The position numbers and the translations under genes are program-made. From Trichobilharzia regenti (lineage: Eukaryota; Platyhelminthes; Trematoda; Strigeidida; Schistosomatidae), in contig OX235267.1 in the NCBI GenBank assembly GCA_944472135.2, positions 18,211,452-18,275,451 on the forward strand: DNA of 64,000 nucleotides, written 5' to 3'. The notes beneath the pieces are model-generated. The model made no database searches. It worked only from the letters and a program-made list of their open reading frames with translations, and was not told the DNA's origin. This document shows positions 37,425 through 47,874 of this stretch, in pieces. Within the stretch, counting starts at the first letter, position 1. Every line of letters starts with the position of its first letter.

Positions 37425-37611
37425 CCAAGTGGAACATAGGGCTTCGAGCTAGTGGCTTGAAGTTTCTTTAGCAGTGTTTATTTTACAGGATGGGGTTGCT
37501 AGTCTCATACCTAACCTTTCCCCTTTACCAGCATTATTTCCGGCTTATTGAGGTAAAGGAGTGCGTCGACCGGGGATCGAACCCCTGACCATGTGCATGG
37601 TCGGCGAGCGA
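37425..37611 (-). repeat. tRNA-headed SINE, family B
   Basis: On the minus strand the head starts truncated at CGCTCGCCGACCATGCAC, with B-box GGTTCGATCCCCGGTCG. The family body follows, ending GAAGCCCTATGTTCCACT at about 37448-37431. The first part of the tRNA head is missing, cut near 37611. Confidence 0.85.
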
Positions 37612-37640
37612 AGCCTAACTGTACATAATCATAACTGTAC

Positions 37641-38175
37641 ATCATAATCATCCATTCTATTGGCCGGGTGCAAATTTTTATTAATATTATGAAGTGACCA
37701 TTTGTTTATCAAAACTCCCGATTAAACTGAGTATTTTTCAGCGTAGTACAGACACATTATTCTGTGCATTATCGCCACAATTTATTACGAAAAGTCACAT
37801 CACAATCGAAGACTTAAATGAATCACTTATTAGTTCCGTGTTCTGGCGGAGAGTAATGTAGCGCCGCTATATTGAGCCTAACTGTACATTCATGAAAATA
37901 ATTCATGAACACATTTCATTCTTTTACAGTAACTAATTTTACATATGCTTGTGGAATATTTGCCATTGTGTTATTGAACATTGCTCTTCGTTTGTTGCAT
38001 GCATATTATCTAGCGCGGTTATACACTTTTATGTTCGCCTCGCAGTCTTCAAAATTTCATTTCGTTAGCAATCTTATCAAGTTTCTGCCTGCACTTCTTA
38101 ATGCAACGTTGCCCGTCTTTGGCGGTGCACAGAGTTAGCATACAGTGGAATGTGGATGTATTGTAGTATTATAAT
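37641..38175 (+). repeat. Ty3/gypsy LTR copy in inverted orientation
   Basis: It matches 43428-42895 read on the other strand from ATCATAATCATCCATTC to GTAGTATTATAATC, nearly identical over the first ~450 bp and more diverged near the 3' part. The open frame at 37905-38138 (and its mirror) is just LTR sequence. It abuts a short Penelope-like GIY-YIG piece (38185-38255), so it probably inserted into that element. Confidence 0.8.
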
Positions 38176-38184
38176 CAGACACAG

Positions 38185-38255
38185 GTCAAAATAATAGATT
38201 GGCGGTAGTCAGATTGTCAGAACATAAGAATTTAGCTAAGAAAAAGATCAGATTT
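38185..38255 (+). mobile_element. Penelope-like GIY-YIG scrap
   Basis: The plus frame reads DWR/RLAVVRLSEHKNLAKKK, matching RLAVFRLSGHRSLAKVR at 40.4 kb and RLAEHKNLAKS at 17.6 kb. Only about 70 bp remain. The following 340 bp have no recognised content. Confidence 0.65.
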
Positions 38256-38599
38256 GCAGTATAAAATATCATTCTATTTCATGGGTTCTCATCAGCTGCA
38301 AGCTATCTGAAATTACAATGGTTATCAATAATGACATGTCATACTTCAATGTTTAAAAGTAATAGAGAAAACACTATAAGATGAACACATGCGGAATATA
38401 AGCATTACAATTTTTAGTTTAAGTCACCATAAATTTATGTGCTTTCAAACTATGGGAAGATGAGGGCGAGAGGAGACAGAAAAGTCTAATAAAGTGTTAA
38501 CTTGTACGTCTACAAAGCAGCTCTAGAAGGTTAAAGTTCATCGAATTGAAAGCTTGCTCGGTGAACTGAGCTCACTAGTGCGTATGACTAATCAGTTTA

Positions 38600-40020
38600 A
38601 TCAAAGTAATACGGTTACCAAGGGAGTGAGGGATTGATTACACTCTTTCTCTGCGCATAAGTTTGGTCTGAAACGCTTGATTGCAATTGCTTCAGCAAAT
38701 CGTAGTAAAATCGCTGTCCTTTTTATGTTTAATATTTTAAAGGGTTCGGATATCTCGACAAAATGACCCGTATACACAAGGTGTCTAATAATTGCACTTT
38801 GTAAATATCTGCTTCCTTTTAAGCATAAGTTCCTTGGAACATGCTCTGATAGAAGCCCTTCTTTTTGTCCTTCTAACATACTTGCTGCCGCAGGTAGGTG
38901 CACGTAAATTTATAAGTGCTGTTGGAGGTAACATCAGCAGGGTACTTATCCGGTTTCGATTGACTTATAGGGTATGTAGTGCTGTATAGTGTCACCAGCT
39001 TAGCTGCAGGGAAGCATCTTTTTATTCCTCCTTTCATCCTCTTGTCAATCTTTTGTGATACTGCTCCTCCTTTGAATGGGGGACGAATAAACACTTTCTT
39101 TTTAACTGTTGGATACTTCTCTTCCTCATCTCTTTCTTTGCTGTACTTTAGGATAAATCATTTTGGATACCCGTTTCCCTGAGACATTTTTCAACAAAGC
39201 CTAATTCTTCTTCTATCTTGTTAGGCGAACATAACTTCCCTGTTCTGTCGTACTCTGTCGTGCTCTTGCTAATCCTCACTTATAGCTTATAGGGTAGCAG
39301 CTGTTGTAGTGAAGATGTCTCGTTCAGTATTCTTTTCTAAAGATGGACTTTTCAATCGTTCCATCGTTTCTTCTATCGCTGATATATCGATGATACATTT
39401 GTTGTTTGTAACGAAATGAGTCAGACATCCGTGTTATTTGACCGCCTTAATGAGATTGATCCAAACATTAAATTCACCATCGGATATAAACAAAACGATG
39501 AGTTCAATTTCCTGGACCTTCATGCAAAAAGAAGAAATACTGTAACCGTCAAAAAGTCCATCTTTAGAAAAGAATACTGAACGAGACATCTTCACTACAA
39601 CAGCTGCTACCCTATAAGCTATAAGTGAGGATTAGCAAGAGCACTGTACGACAGAACAGGGAAGTTATGTTCGCCTAACAAGATAGAAGAAGAATTAGGC
39701 TTTGTTGAAAAATGTCTCAGGGAAACGGGTATCCAAAATGATTTATCCTAAAGTACAGCAAAGAAAGAGATGAGGAAGAGAAGTATCCAACAGTTAAAAA
39801 GAAAGTGTTTATTCGTCCCCCATTCAAAGGAGGAGCAGTATCACAAAAGATTGACAAGAGGATGAAAGGAGGAATAAAAAGATGCTTCCCTGCAGCTAAG
39901 CTGGTGACACTATACAGCACTACATACCCTATAAGTCAATCGAAACCGGATAAGTACCCTGCTGATGTTACCTCCAACAGCACTTATAAATTTACGTGCA
40001 CCTACCTGCGGCAGCAAGTA
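38600..40020. mobile_element. Penelope-like element forming a large palindrome
   Basis: Arms 38879-39352 and 39547-40020 (474 bp each) are inverted copies with no visible mismatch in the parts compared, around a 194-bp spacer. The spacer reads on the plus strand as Penelope-like RT with YIDDTFVVCNEMSQTS and FNFLDLHAK. The left arm continues outward on the minus strand into the GIY-YIG-proximal region (SAIIRHLVYTGHFVEISEPF, 38870-38601), while the right arm stops at 40020. Two converging truncated copies or a fold-back insertion would explain it. An assembly artefact must be excluded. Confidence 0.85.
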
Positions 40021-40115
40021 CATTAGATTGGGTCAACAGAGTCCTTTAACCTACAGAGCTTGTCCTTGAGTGGGTTTGTGGGCTTGAATACCGCCGTAAT
40101 TCCTACTTTTTATCG
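40021..40115 (-). mobile_element. Penelope-like linker fragment
   Basis: The minus strand reads a KPTNPLKDKLCRLKDSVDPI-like stretch, the same linker that the plus strand shows at 40280-40325 and that precedes the GIY-YIG domain at 17.5 and 61.3 kb. It belongs to a different Penelope subfamily from the palindrome next to it. Confidence 0.6.
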
Positions 40116-40279
40116 GTCAAAAGGAAAATAAAAATAATAGCGAAAGTAGTAACATCAAATACAGTATATTTATAAATCAATGGTTTACACACAATAATAT
40201 TTCGAGCAAAAGTACTGCCCGTGTTCACACCATTGTTGGAATTGTTTTGTTTTTTTAATTCGAATTTAACCTACAAACT

Positions 40280-40800
40280 CACTCAGGGTCAAGCTCTGTA
40301 GGTTAAAGGACTTGCTGACCCAATTCGACAAAATAATATGATTTACCAAATACCTTGCAGTGGCTGTGAGATCAACGACACAGTTCAAACTAGTAGATTG
40401 GCGGTATTCAGATTGTCAGGACATAGGAGTTTAGCTAAGGTTAGAATGATTGACCCCTGGAAGATAATTAATTTAGAAAAAAGTTCAACGATTGCGTTGC
40501 ATGCACTTAGAAACAACCACAATAGGGTGGAAGAGGGTTGAAATTCTAAAAAGTAATATGGGTATGTGGGGAGAGATTACTGAATCTACAACCAACACGT
40601 GGAATGACTCACCACTCATACCAGAAATATGGAAAATATTACTACCAATCAAATCAATGGATAAGAAATAATGGAACTATATAAACGAAGTGGGAAAATT
40701 ATGTGAGTAACCTGATAATATCATGAGCAATAAATTGTGCTCGAGAGGTCATCAGTAAATATCACCACCGTATAACACTGTAAGACTGCAGCAAAATAAA
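40280..40800 (+). mobile_element. Penelope-like GIY-YIG C-terminus and 3' repeat
   Basis: The plus strand reads CRLKDLLTQFDKI, MIYQIPCSGCEIND, RLAVFRLSGHRSLAKVRMID and LEKSSTIALHALRNNHN. The frame then breaks and resumes PEIWKILLPI. The terminal repeat follows, with CTGATAATATCATGAGC, TGTGCTCGAGAGGTCATCAG and AAATTTTATCCACAATGG. The RT is absent. Confidence 0.85.
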
Positions 40801-40829
40801 TTTTATCCACAATGGAATTTCCCATCCAC

Positions 40830-42760
40830 TTCTTAGCATCGCTGTTTATGTTTAGCCATGTAATTCTTTCCTTTAGCAGCTTGGTAGAAACACTGAATAC
40901 GGGATGTGACGAATATGCAGTTTCTCAAAAACTGTGCTCTTATAGCTTCTGGAACATAAGGTAGACATTTGCCGGTAGAGGTATCATAGACTACTTTCGT
41001 TGTGCCAGAGTCAATTTCGGTGGGTTTTAGGGATGTCGTTTTAGAAGACATAATCTTCTTTAGTTCCCCATTTCTTTGTGGTGTTCGTGATCGACGTCGG
41101 GACATACAATGCTGTTTAATGTGCATATGTGACAGAGGGCCTGCAACTTCATTGTTGTCACTCTTTACGTGTTGAATATCTGAGGTAAACTGGGATATAA
41201 ATTCAAGATGCCATAATTCACGAGGCGAGCAGTTAGTTTATTCGGCTGATAAGGCTTTCATTAGAGCTTTGTGAACCGTAAGGGCAGTAAGAGCTGTACC
41301 TTCCAGTATGTCTAAAGTGTTTGATGGACAAATAAATATCTAGTAACTCTACCAAAAGTGTTATAGCGACACCGAGTAGGACCAGTCGTTTGGAAAAGAA
41401 TGCGACGGGTTGCCGTTCGCCGTGTACTTGTCGTTGTAGAACTGCCCCAATGGCAACGTTCGAGGCCTCCGTCGTGAGGGAAAGGGGAGCGTTCTTTTCG
41501 CGTCTGACTGAGTGTCTTCTCATTTAACATGTGCTTAAGTTTCGAATGATTTAACGGCTCTGGTTAGCGAGTGAAATGGACGGCTACGTCCACGTAAACA
41601 GTCGGTTAACGGTTGGAAAACTGTAGCACAATTGGGGATGAAACAACGGTAAAAATTGATAAGACCCAAAAATCGTCGCAATTTGGGAAGATTCAGGTAG
41701 TGGATAATCCTTAATAGCTTGTACATCAGGCACTAGTCTAATTCCTTGGCTGTCGATCATATGCCCTAAGAATTTCAATGAGGTTTTGCCGGATTCACAT
41801 TTATCCAAGTTGTTGGCAATCTCATACTGGTGAAGTATTCCGAATAAAATCTTCACACATCACTTTTGTAAGAAAACTACAAGGAGGGCGGCAACACCGT
41901 GCAGTGCCCCTATAATTACGGGGGTATCAGCAAGTATCACCACAATCTATAGACATGCTAGGTGGACTGGGACGACGTTTATGAGATAAGCTCCTGGAAC
42001 GGCTTGATCGTGTGTGTAGTTAGTTTTGCCAACTGACACAGCAAGGAATAGACTTTATGTTTTAAAGTCTGTATCCAGTCCTGAGTCTCCAGTGTTTGGT
42101 TGGTGGAAGCGGTGGTTTGAGGTGTTGACCTTTCAAACATGCGATAGGCGATTTCACCGAGTTTAACTATATTAATGTCATCTCCAAAGGCAAGGATTTG
42201 TTGAATGTTAGCAAGTAGTTGTCGTAGCCTGATATGATAGAGCAGTCGTCTATCGATTTCTTTACCTGCCACGAGGCTTTGCATGTATCTCATGAGCTGG
42301 GACAGTGCTTTATCGCCTAACCTGACGTTACTTAGCTAGTGGTCTAGTGTTCGCCTATGGGGAGTGATGTGCATCGTAGTACCTCCTCTTTCAACTTATC
42401 GTAAGGGGATTCAGTGCTGGGATGGACGATAAATTCGCGTGCTTGCTTGGCGATTTCGTCCGGTGATGCAATACTCAAAATGTTGAATTCAGATTTCTGC
42501 AAAGAGAGCTTATTGGCAGGGAAATAATATCTTTGTCGAGCAAGCCAAAGATGAGGGTTTGTGTGTTTAAAAGCTGGTACAGTAAGAGTAATAGTACTAA
42601 CGGATACCGAGTCAAAGTTATCAGAGTTAGTGGGAGACATATCACGATTCATGAAAAAGTGGTTTGCAGGTAACAAAACAGCGAAATCTATACTAAATGA
42701 ATATATGGAACGAAACAAAAATGATGCTTACCACGAGAGAAAATACAGGTTACGCGTTGA
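40830..42760 (-). mobile_element. Ty3/gypsy element, internally deleted
   Basis: Minus strand, in order: gag (42718-42344, TLTVPAFKHTNPHLWLARQ; 42293-41979, LRQLLANIQQILAFGDD), then directly a late RT piece (EIANNLDKCESGKTSLKFLG), LPKLRRFLGLINFYRCFIP, RNase H start (LSLTTEASNVAIGAVLQRQ), LDFISQFTSDIQHVK-like RNase H end, and an integrase N-terminal linker (41126-40833). The RT active site (YxDD) and most of integrase are deleted, and frameshifts are frequent. The element is dead. Confidence 0.85.
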
Positions 42761-42894
42761 GAAAACACAACAAAATGCATTCAACATGAGTAATATGAAT
42801 AGATCCACGAAAGTTAGAATGCAAATAATCCAACAAGTGTTTCGATAGGTCGATTGACGTGAACTCGAGTTCACCAATTTTTGGTGTACTAAAT

Positions 42895-43428
42895 ATGATT
42901 GCGATTATAATACTACAATACATCCACATTCCACTGTATGCTAAATCTGCACACAACCAAAGACTAGCAAAGTTGTATTAAGATGTATTATAAGATGCAT
43001 TGCTAACGAAATGAAATTTTGAAGACTGCGAGGCGAACATAAAAGTGTATAACCGCGCTAGATAATATGCATGCAACAAACGAAGAGCAATGTTCAATAA
43101 CAATGGCAAATATTCCACAAGCATATGTAAAATTAGTTACTGTAAAAGAATGAAATGTGTTCATGAATTATTTTCATGAATGTACAGTTAGGCTCAATAT
43201 AGCGGCGCTACATTATTCTCCGCCAGAACACGGAACTAATAAGTGATTCATTTAAGTCTTCGATTGTGATGTGACTTTTCGTAATAAATTGTGGCGATAA
43301 TGCACAGAATAATGTGTCTGTACTACGCTGAAAAATACTCAGTTTAATCGGGAGTTTTGATAAACAAATGGTCACTTCATAATATTAATAAAAATTTGCA
43401 CCCGGCCAATAGAATGGATGATTATGAT
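42895..43428 (-). repeat. Ty3/gypsy 5' LTR
   Basis: It lies upstream of the minus-strand gag in the expected orientation and is the inverted mate of 37641-38175. The 130-bp region between LTR and gag should hold the primer-binding site; a TTGGTGAACTCGAGTTCACG stretch is there, but I could not match it to a tRNA. Confidence 0.8.
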
Positions 43429-43439
43429 AGAGAATTTTT

Positions 43440-43790
43440 GGGATGATGAAAATCGGTCTGGGATCCATAGTTTTTAGATGACTACCATTCTACTCTGTGT
43501 TCGATGAATACGTGTAGAGTTGTGGTTTGATAAGCACATGATTTGCCTTTCGTGAATCCAGGTTGATCCGGGCGGAATTCTGTATCCAGTGAGCCTTTTA
43601 TTCCCTCCAGGATCCAATATCCAATATCGTTTTTACGAGCTAGTATAAACCAATTTGATTTCTTTGTGCTCGCTTCTTGATTGTGAGGTATAGGTTCTTG
43701 ATCTTCGGTAAACTTCTGCGTAGCTTGTCCCGCCACTCGACTGTCGTAGCTTTGGTTGACTCCAAAGGGAGTAGTGCTGGGATTAATTAT
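43440..43790 (-). mobile_element. RTE-like LINE, RT fragment
   Basis: The minus strand reads EGIKGSLDTEFRPDQPGF, TKGKSCAYQTTTLHVFIEHR and EW-stop. The same blocks occur in the RTE at 58.4 kb. It might be the downstream half of the RTE interrupted by the CR1-like LINE (50220-52230 being the upstream half), but the junction sequence does not prove this. Confidence 0.7.
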
Positions 43791-44155
43791 ATGTGGTTTG
43801 TAGTATGAGGTATGTTAAGACTGTTACTACTGTGATTGGAGTTGATCCTTTCGCCAGTTAGTCCTTCGGTATTGTCGACAAGAGAAAAGAGATAGTAATA
43901 ATAATAATAATAGTAATAATAATAATAATAGATATAATTAGTGAAGCTATTCAGACTAAGAGACAGAAACGAAAATAGGAAACGTAACAACAGTCAGCTC
44001 ATTAAGTTTGAAGAATAATATATATATCGGTAATAGTAATAATAATAATAATAGTAATTATAATATTAATAAGTTGTCAGGAGAGTAAGACGGGAGAGAA
44101 TGTAAAGAAGTAAAATGACGAGTTTAATTATCTACCCTGATTGGTAAATGCGATT

Positions 44156-47086
44156 TTAAGGAGATAGGCCATTTGGATGCAGTCCTTGTATCGCTGCATG
44201 GTTGTCCAGCCTTCGCTTAAAGGCGTCCAAAGACGGTGCCATAGCTACATCTGCCGGTAAGGAATTCCAGGGACGACAAACCCGCAGTGAAAAGAAGTGG
44301 GAGCGCACCCGGGTCCTTGCCCTCTGGTGAGCTATCCTTCTGGGATTTCCACGTGGAAGCCTATACCTACTCAATGGCAGAACACCTTTGTTTGGGTGAT
44401 TCTGGTCATTTGTTATTTTGTAGGCAGTAATCAAATCCCCCCTAAGCCGACGGTAACTAAGTGTGAACAGGCCTAATTTCTTCAGCCTTTCATCATATGG
44501 TTTGTTTCGGAGACCAACCACTCCTTTTGTTGCCCGTCGTTGGACTCTTTCCAAGAGGTTGGCATCTCTTCTCAGCATTGGGGGTGCAATAATATTATGC
44601 ACCTCAAGGTGTGGCCTGACGTATGTTTTGTACAACATTAGAAAGAGCTCAGGAGTGAGTGCACCTAACTGTCTATGCGTAAAGTGTATGACCGCATATG
44701 CCCTCGCTACATCCCCTGTGTAATTTACGCTTGTGTCCATTTTTTCCGTTAGAACTAGACCTAAGTCGCGTTCCGACGTTGTGCAGGACAAGCTTTCATT
44801 GCACAGGGTGTAACTTGCATTCTGCAGTCTACAGGTGCGCAACTTCACTACTTTGCACTTTTTCAAGTTGAAAGTCATGCCACTGGCCACCGCCCAGTCT
44901 TCCAGAAGGTTTAGGTCTTCCTGTAGCCTATCTGAGTCCTCCGGACACTTTATCGCCCTCCATATTTTTACGTCGTCAGCGTACAGGAGAGTCGGGCAGC
45001 TCAGACGGCGTGGTAGATCATTGATGAAAATCAAAAACATCAGTGGTCCTAGGATAGAACCCTGCGACACTCCTGATGACGATCTGTGCCAAGATGATCG
45101 GACTCGGTTAACCTTAGTGCAAAATTGCCTGTCGGCTAGGTAGTCCTTCAACCATGACAGAAGTGGCTCACCTATGCCTGCCTGGCTTATTTTATGTAGG
45201 AGAAGGTCATGGTGAACAGTGTCAAATGCCTTCTCAAAGTCTAGGAAGACCACATGGACTGGTACGTTCAAGTCCCAGCATGATGTCCAGTCGTCCCAAG
45301 CTGACAGTAGGTTAGTGACGCAGGATCTGCCTTTTCTGAAACCATGTTGGGCTTCATGTATATTAGTCCTATCGAAATATTCCCTGATGTGGTCGTCAAT
45401 AATACTTTCCAGTACTTTTGATACCACTGGGAGTAGAGCTACTGGTCTATAGCTAGCAGCGTTTTGCCTGTCCCCACCCTTGAAGATTGGAGAAAGGATG
45501 GCTCTTTTCCACTCCCTTGGCAGGGTCCCCGAATCCATTGAGTGTTGGAACAAGTCGCACAGGGGTCTACAGAGAGCCTCGGCGCACTGTTTCAGAACAG
45601 ATGGCCTGATGTCATCACAACCTGGGGACTTCCCAGGTATGAGTCGCTGTAGCTTCCTTAGTACTATTGCGGGGTTTATTTGGGGAGTAGTCGCTAGGTC
45701 TTCCTCCTCTGAAATAGTGGTGCCACCATTTTGGTCCGTAACTGTAATATCCACATTGCTGTTTAGCTGTTTAGCGAAGGCTGAACTGAATGTTTCAGCC
45801 ATCTCCAGACTAGTGAGATATTGACCGTTTGGGCCTACTAAGGCGCATGCCCCTTGGTTTGTCGGTTTTCTTTCCGACATGAATCGGTACAAGTTTTTAG
45901 GGTTTGATAGGAGTTTTTTAGCAAGGTTAGCCTGGAATGACCTTCTGTCCCTCCTGACTCTTGCATTACACCGGTTCCTGAGTTCGAGGTATGCATCATG
46001 GTCGGTCTGACTCTTAGATACACGCCACGTAAACCAAGCCTTCCGCTTTGCTTGCAGAATACGTTGCGTGCCTCTCTTCAACCATGACGTCTTTCTCTTA
46101 GGCTGTGTTGTGACTAAAGGGACGGTATCCGAGATTGCTGTATGGATAATCTTTTTTACCACTTCCCAGTGTTCATCCACAGATAGGTCGTCCCATGCTA
46201 AGGGCCAGTCTGCGTCGGACAAGAGCCTCCGCATTTCAGCATAGTCAGCCTTGCTGTAGCACAGACATGGTCGCGTAACATCCCATTGCAAACGCTCACG
46301 GAGGACAAGATCGAAACCTATGACTGCATGGTCACTGCTTCCCAGAGGAGTCATGATCTGGACCTTTTCGACGAGTAGCTGGTCACTAGTTAGAATATAA
46401 TCTAGTTTTGATGACTTTCCACTAGGGCCCCACCTAGTGTCGTCTCCAACATTCTCAGTCAGTCCCGTGTTTCGAATAGTTTGCAGTAGGTTTCGGCCAA
46501 ATTTTCCCTTAGCACACCCGGAGCCGAGGTTCAGTGATGGAGCATTGAAATCTCCAGCTATGGTGATTTGGTCGTAGCCCAAATCTCGTATTCCTGTGAT
46601 AGTGCTGAGCAGTAGCTGATTGTGCTCTGCCCCACAGGTGGGAGATCGGTAGATGCCACCCAGTAAGTGCTTGGTGTGGCCTACGGTGAAATGACACCAT
46701 ATGGAGTCTGGGAGTTCGATAAGTGGTGGGTCCGTTGCGCGCACACATTTAAGTTGCCTATCAAAGTATATAGCAACTCCCCCTCCTTCCTTATTATCCC
46801 TGTCTCTCCTGACCAGTACCATATCACCTATACTGATTTCATTGTCGGCGATAGTGGGGTTTAGCCACGTTTCAGTGAGAATGATTATTTTCAGTTGAAG
46901 GTGTGCTTGGAGATTTCGGAGTTCACCTACTTTTCCTCTCAGCCCCCTCACATTGCTATATAGGCAACTGACAGTGAGTCTAACAACCTCAGAGTGTTGT
47001 GGGGTAGTTGACGTGAAACCGTCTGCTGGTGGGGGACTTGATGTTGGAACTAGTTGGCCGATTCCGATAGAACCGGCCCGTTGTAG
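44156..47086 (-). CDS. CR1-like ORF2: APE endonuclease and reverse transcriptase
   Basis: An uninterrupted frame of about 976 codons. The endonuclease shows IIILTETWLNP, ITIAGDFNAPSLN, KLDYILTSD and LGSSDHAVIGFD (catalytic SDH). The RT shows NPAIVLRKLQ, YRPVALLPVVSKVLESII, HEAQHGFRKGRSCVTNLL, VFLDFEKAFDTVHHDLLL, GVSQGSILGPLMFLIFINDL and LLYADDVKIW (catalytic YADD). It ends in the CR1-type C-terminus YRRLRGDLITAYKI and SFFSLRVCRPWNSLP. There is no ATG at the front: the frame opens right after a TGA that precedes the slippery A-run shared with ORF1. Translation therefore probably depends on -1 frameshifting. All catalytic residues I can check are present. Confidence 0.93.
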   Translation of the reverse strand, partial: LQRAGSIGIGQLVPTSSPPPADGFTSTTPQHSEVVRLTVSCLYSNVRGLRGKVGELRNLQAHLQLKIIILTETWLNPTIADNEISIGDMVLVRRDRDNKEGGGVAIYFDRQLKCVRATDPPLIELPDSIWCHFTVGHTKHLLGGIYRSPTCGAEHNQLLLSTITGIRDLGYDQITIAGDFNAPSLNLGSGCAKGKFGRNLLQTIRNTGLTENVGDDTRWGPSGKSSKLDYILTSDQLLVEKVQIMTPLGSSDHAVIGFDLVLRERLQWDVTRPCLCYSKADYAEMRRLLSDADWPLAWDDLSVDEHWEVVKKIIHTAISDTVPLVTTQPKRKTSWLKRGTQRILQAKRKAWFTWRVSKSQTDHDAYLELRNRCNARVRRDRRSFQANLAKKLLSNPKNLYRFMSERKPTNQGACALVGPNGQYLTSLEMAETFSSAFAKQLNSNVDITVTDQNGGTTISEEEDLATTPQINPAIVLRKLQRLIPGKSPGCDDIRPSVLKQCAEALCRPLCDLFQHSMDSGTLPREWKRAILSPIFKGGDRQNAASYRPVALLPVVSKVLESIIDDHIREYFDRTNIHEAQHGFRKGRSCVTNLLSAWDDWTSCWDLNVPVHVVFLDFEKAFDTVHHDLLLHKISQAGIGEPLLSWLKDYLADRQFCTKVNRVRSSWHRSSSGVSQGSILGPLMFLIFINDLPRRLSCPTLLYADDVKIWRAIKCPEDSDRLQEDLNLLEDWAVASGMTFNLKKCKVVKLRTCRLQNASYTLCNESLSCTTSERDLGLVLTEKMDTSVNYTGDVARAYAVIHFTHRQLGALTPELFLMLYKTYVRPHLEVHNIIAPPMLRRDANLLERVQRRATKGVVGLRNKPYDERLKKLGLFTLSYRRLRGDLITAYKITNDQNHPNKGVLPLSRYRLPRGNPRRIAHQRARTRVRSHFFSLRVCRPWNSLPADVAMAPSLDAFKRRLDNHAAIQGLHPNGLSP

Positions 47087-47811
47087 TTTTTTTCAATGGA
47101 TTTAGGCAGGACACTTGGGAGACACAGACTATTATTCTCAGAGCTGCATCGCTCTAGTGTCACCGAAGCTTGGGGTCGTATTAAAGCCTCAGTTTGCTGC
47201 CTCCTTATATTTCTGGGTCTGCTTTCACAGCATCGGATGTGTCCTCCAATTTTTCCCTTGGTCTCATACCACCGTTGAAGTGATATGGACAACTGCTCCG
47301 GGGAGTTGAATGTGACACACAGCAGCTTTGGAGAGTTAATCAATGTTAGATGAGCGGGACGAGGTAGTCGGAAAATGGAGATGGCTCCAGAAGCGCCAGG
47401 GGCCATCTGAGATGACAGCCATCTCCATTGTTGTACGTCGTGCATGTGTTTTTCACAAGCAGTGCCGGTTTCCAGCTCCGGAACACCGTGTACCACCATA
47501 GAGGTGGAAGGCATCAGTTCCGGTGACTCCCTCGCCATATTTCTGATAGCCCATGGTCTATCTTGCCGCGCCATTATGTTAGAACTTCTGTCCAGGGCTA
47601 GTACCTGAGCCATTAACAGTACTTTCTAGGCCTCTTCGGCAGAGTCCAGTGTAACTCGTAATGGGGGTGGCTTACCCTGAGGCGTGTGGACACCCCTGTA
47701 CAGTCTGCACAGTTTTGCTGAACTAATGTTCAGACCTAGTTTGCCACACAGGTTGGACCACTGTTCCTGATCAAACAGGGCCCGTTGTTCGAGCAAGCTA
47801 TCCGTGCTCAC
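47050..47811 (-). pseudogene. CR1-like ORF1, second part (one amber stop)
   Basis: It begins STDSLLEQRALFDQEQWSNL and runs in one frame to 47050, apart from an in-frame TAG at 47628-47626. The distal part contains SIFRLPRPAHLTLINSPKL, CVTFNSPEQLSISLQRWYE and SRPRNIRRQQTE. This looks like a nucleic-acid-binding fold following the zinc finger, though I cannot name the domain. The final codons before stop overlap ORF2 in the -1 frame. The plus-strand copy (53556-54000) has the same blocks but lacks ~190 bp. Confidence 0.85.
47056..47092 (-). promoter_or_regulatory. -1 ribosomal frameshift signal between ORF1 and ORF2
   Basis: On the minus strand the slippery heptamer A AAA AAC lies at 47092-47086, in the ORF1 frame GAA AAA AAC. 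A 7-nt spacer (TACAACG) follows, then GGCCGGTTC TATCG GAATCGGCC at 47078-47056, a 9-bp stem (one G-U) with a 5-nt loop. Slipping back one base enters exactly the ORF2 frame, which opens after a TGA just upstream. ORF1 stops at 47050. Confidence 0.85.
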
Positions 47812-47874
47812 AGGTACGTTAAAGAGGATGAGAGAGTTAGACCGACTACCCTCAGACTTAGGTTTTGCCTTCGG

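Noticed and set aside
37905..38138. 77-codon frame starting MNTFHSFTVTNFTYACG as a small secreted or membrane protein
   Set aside because: It lies wholly inside an LTR that recurs inverted at 43.2 kb.
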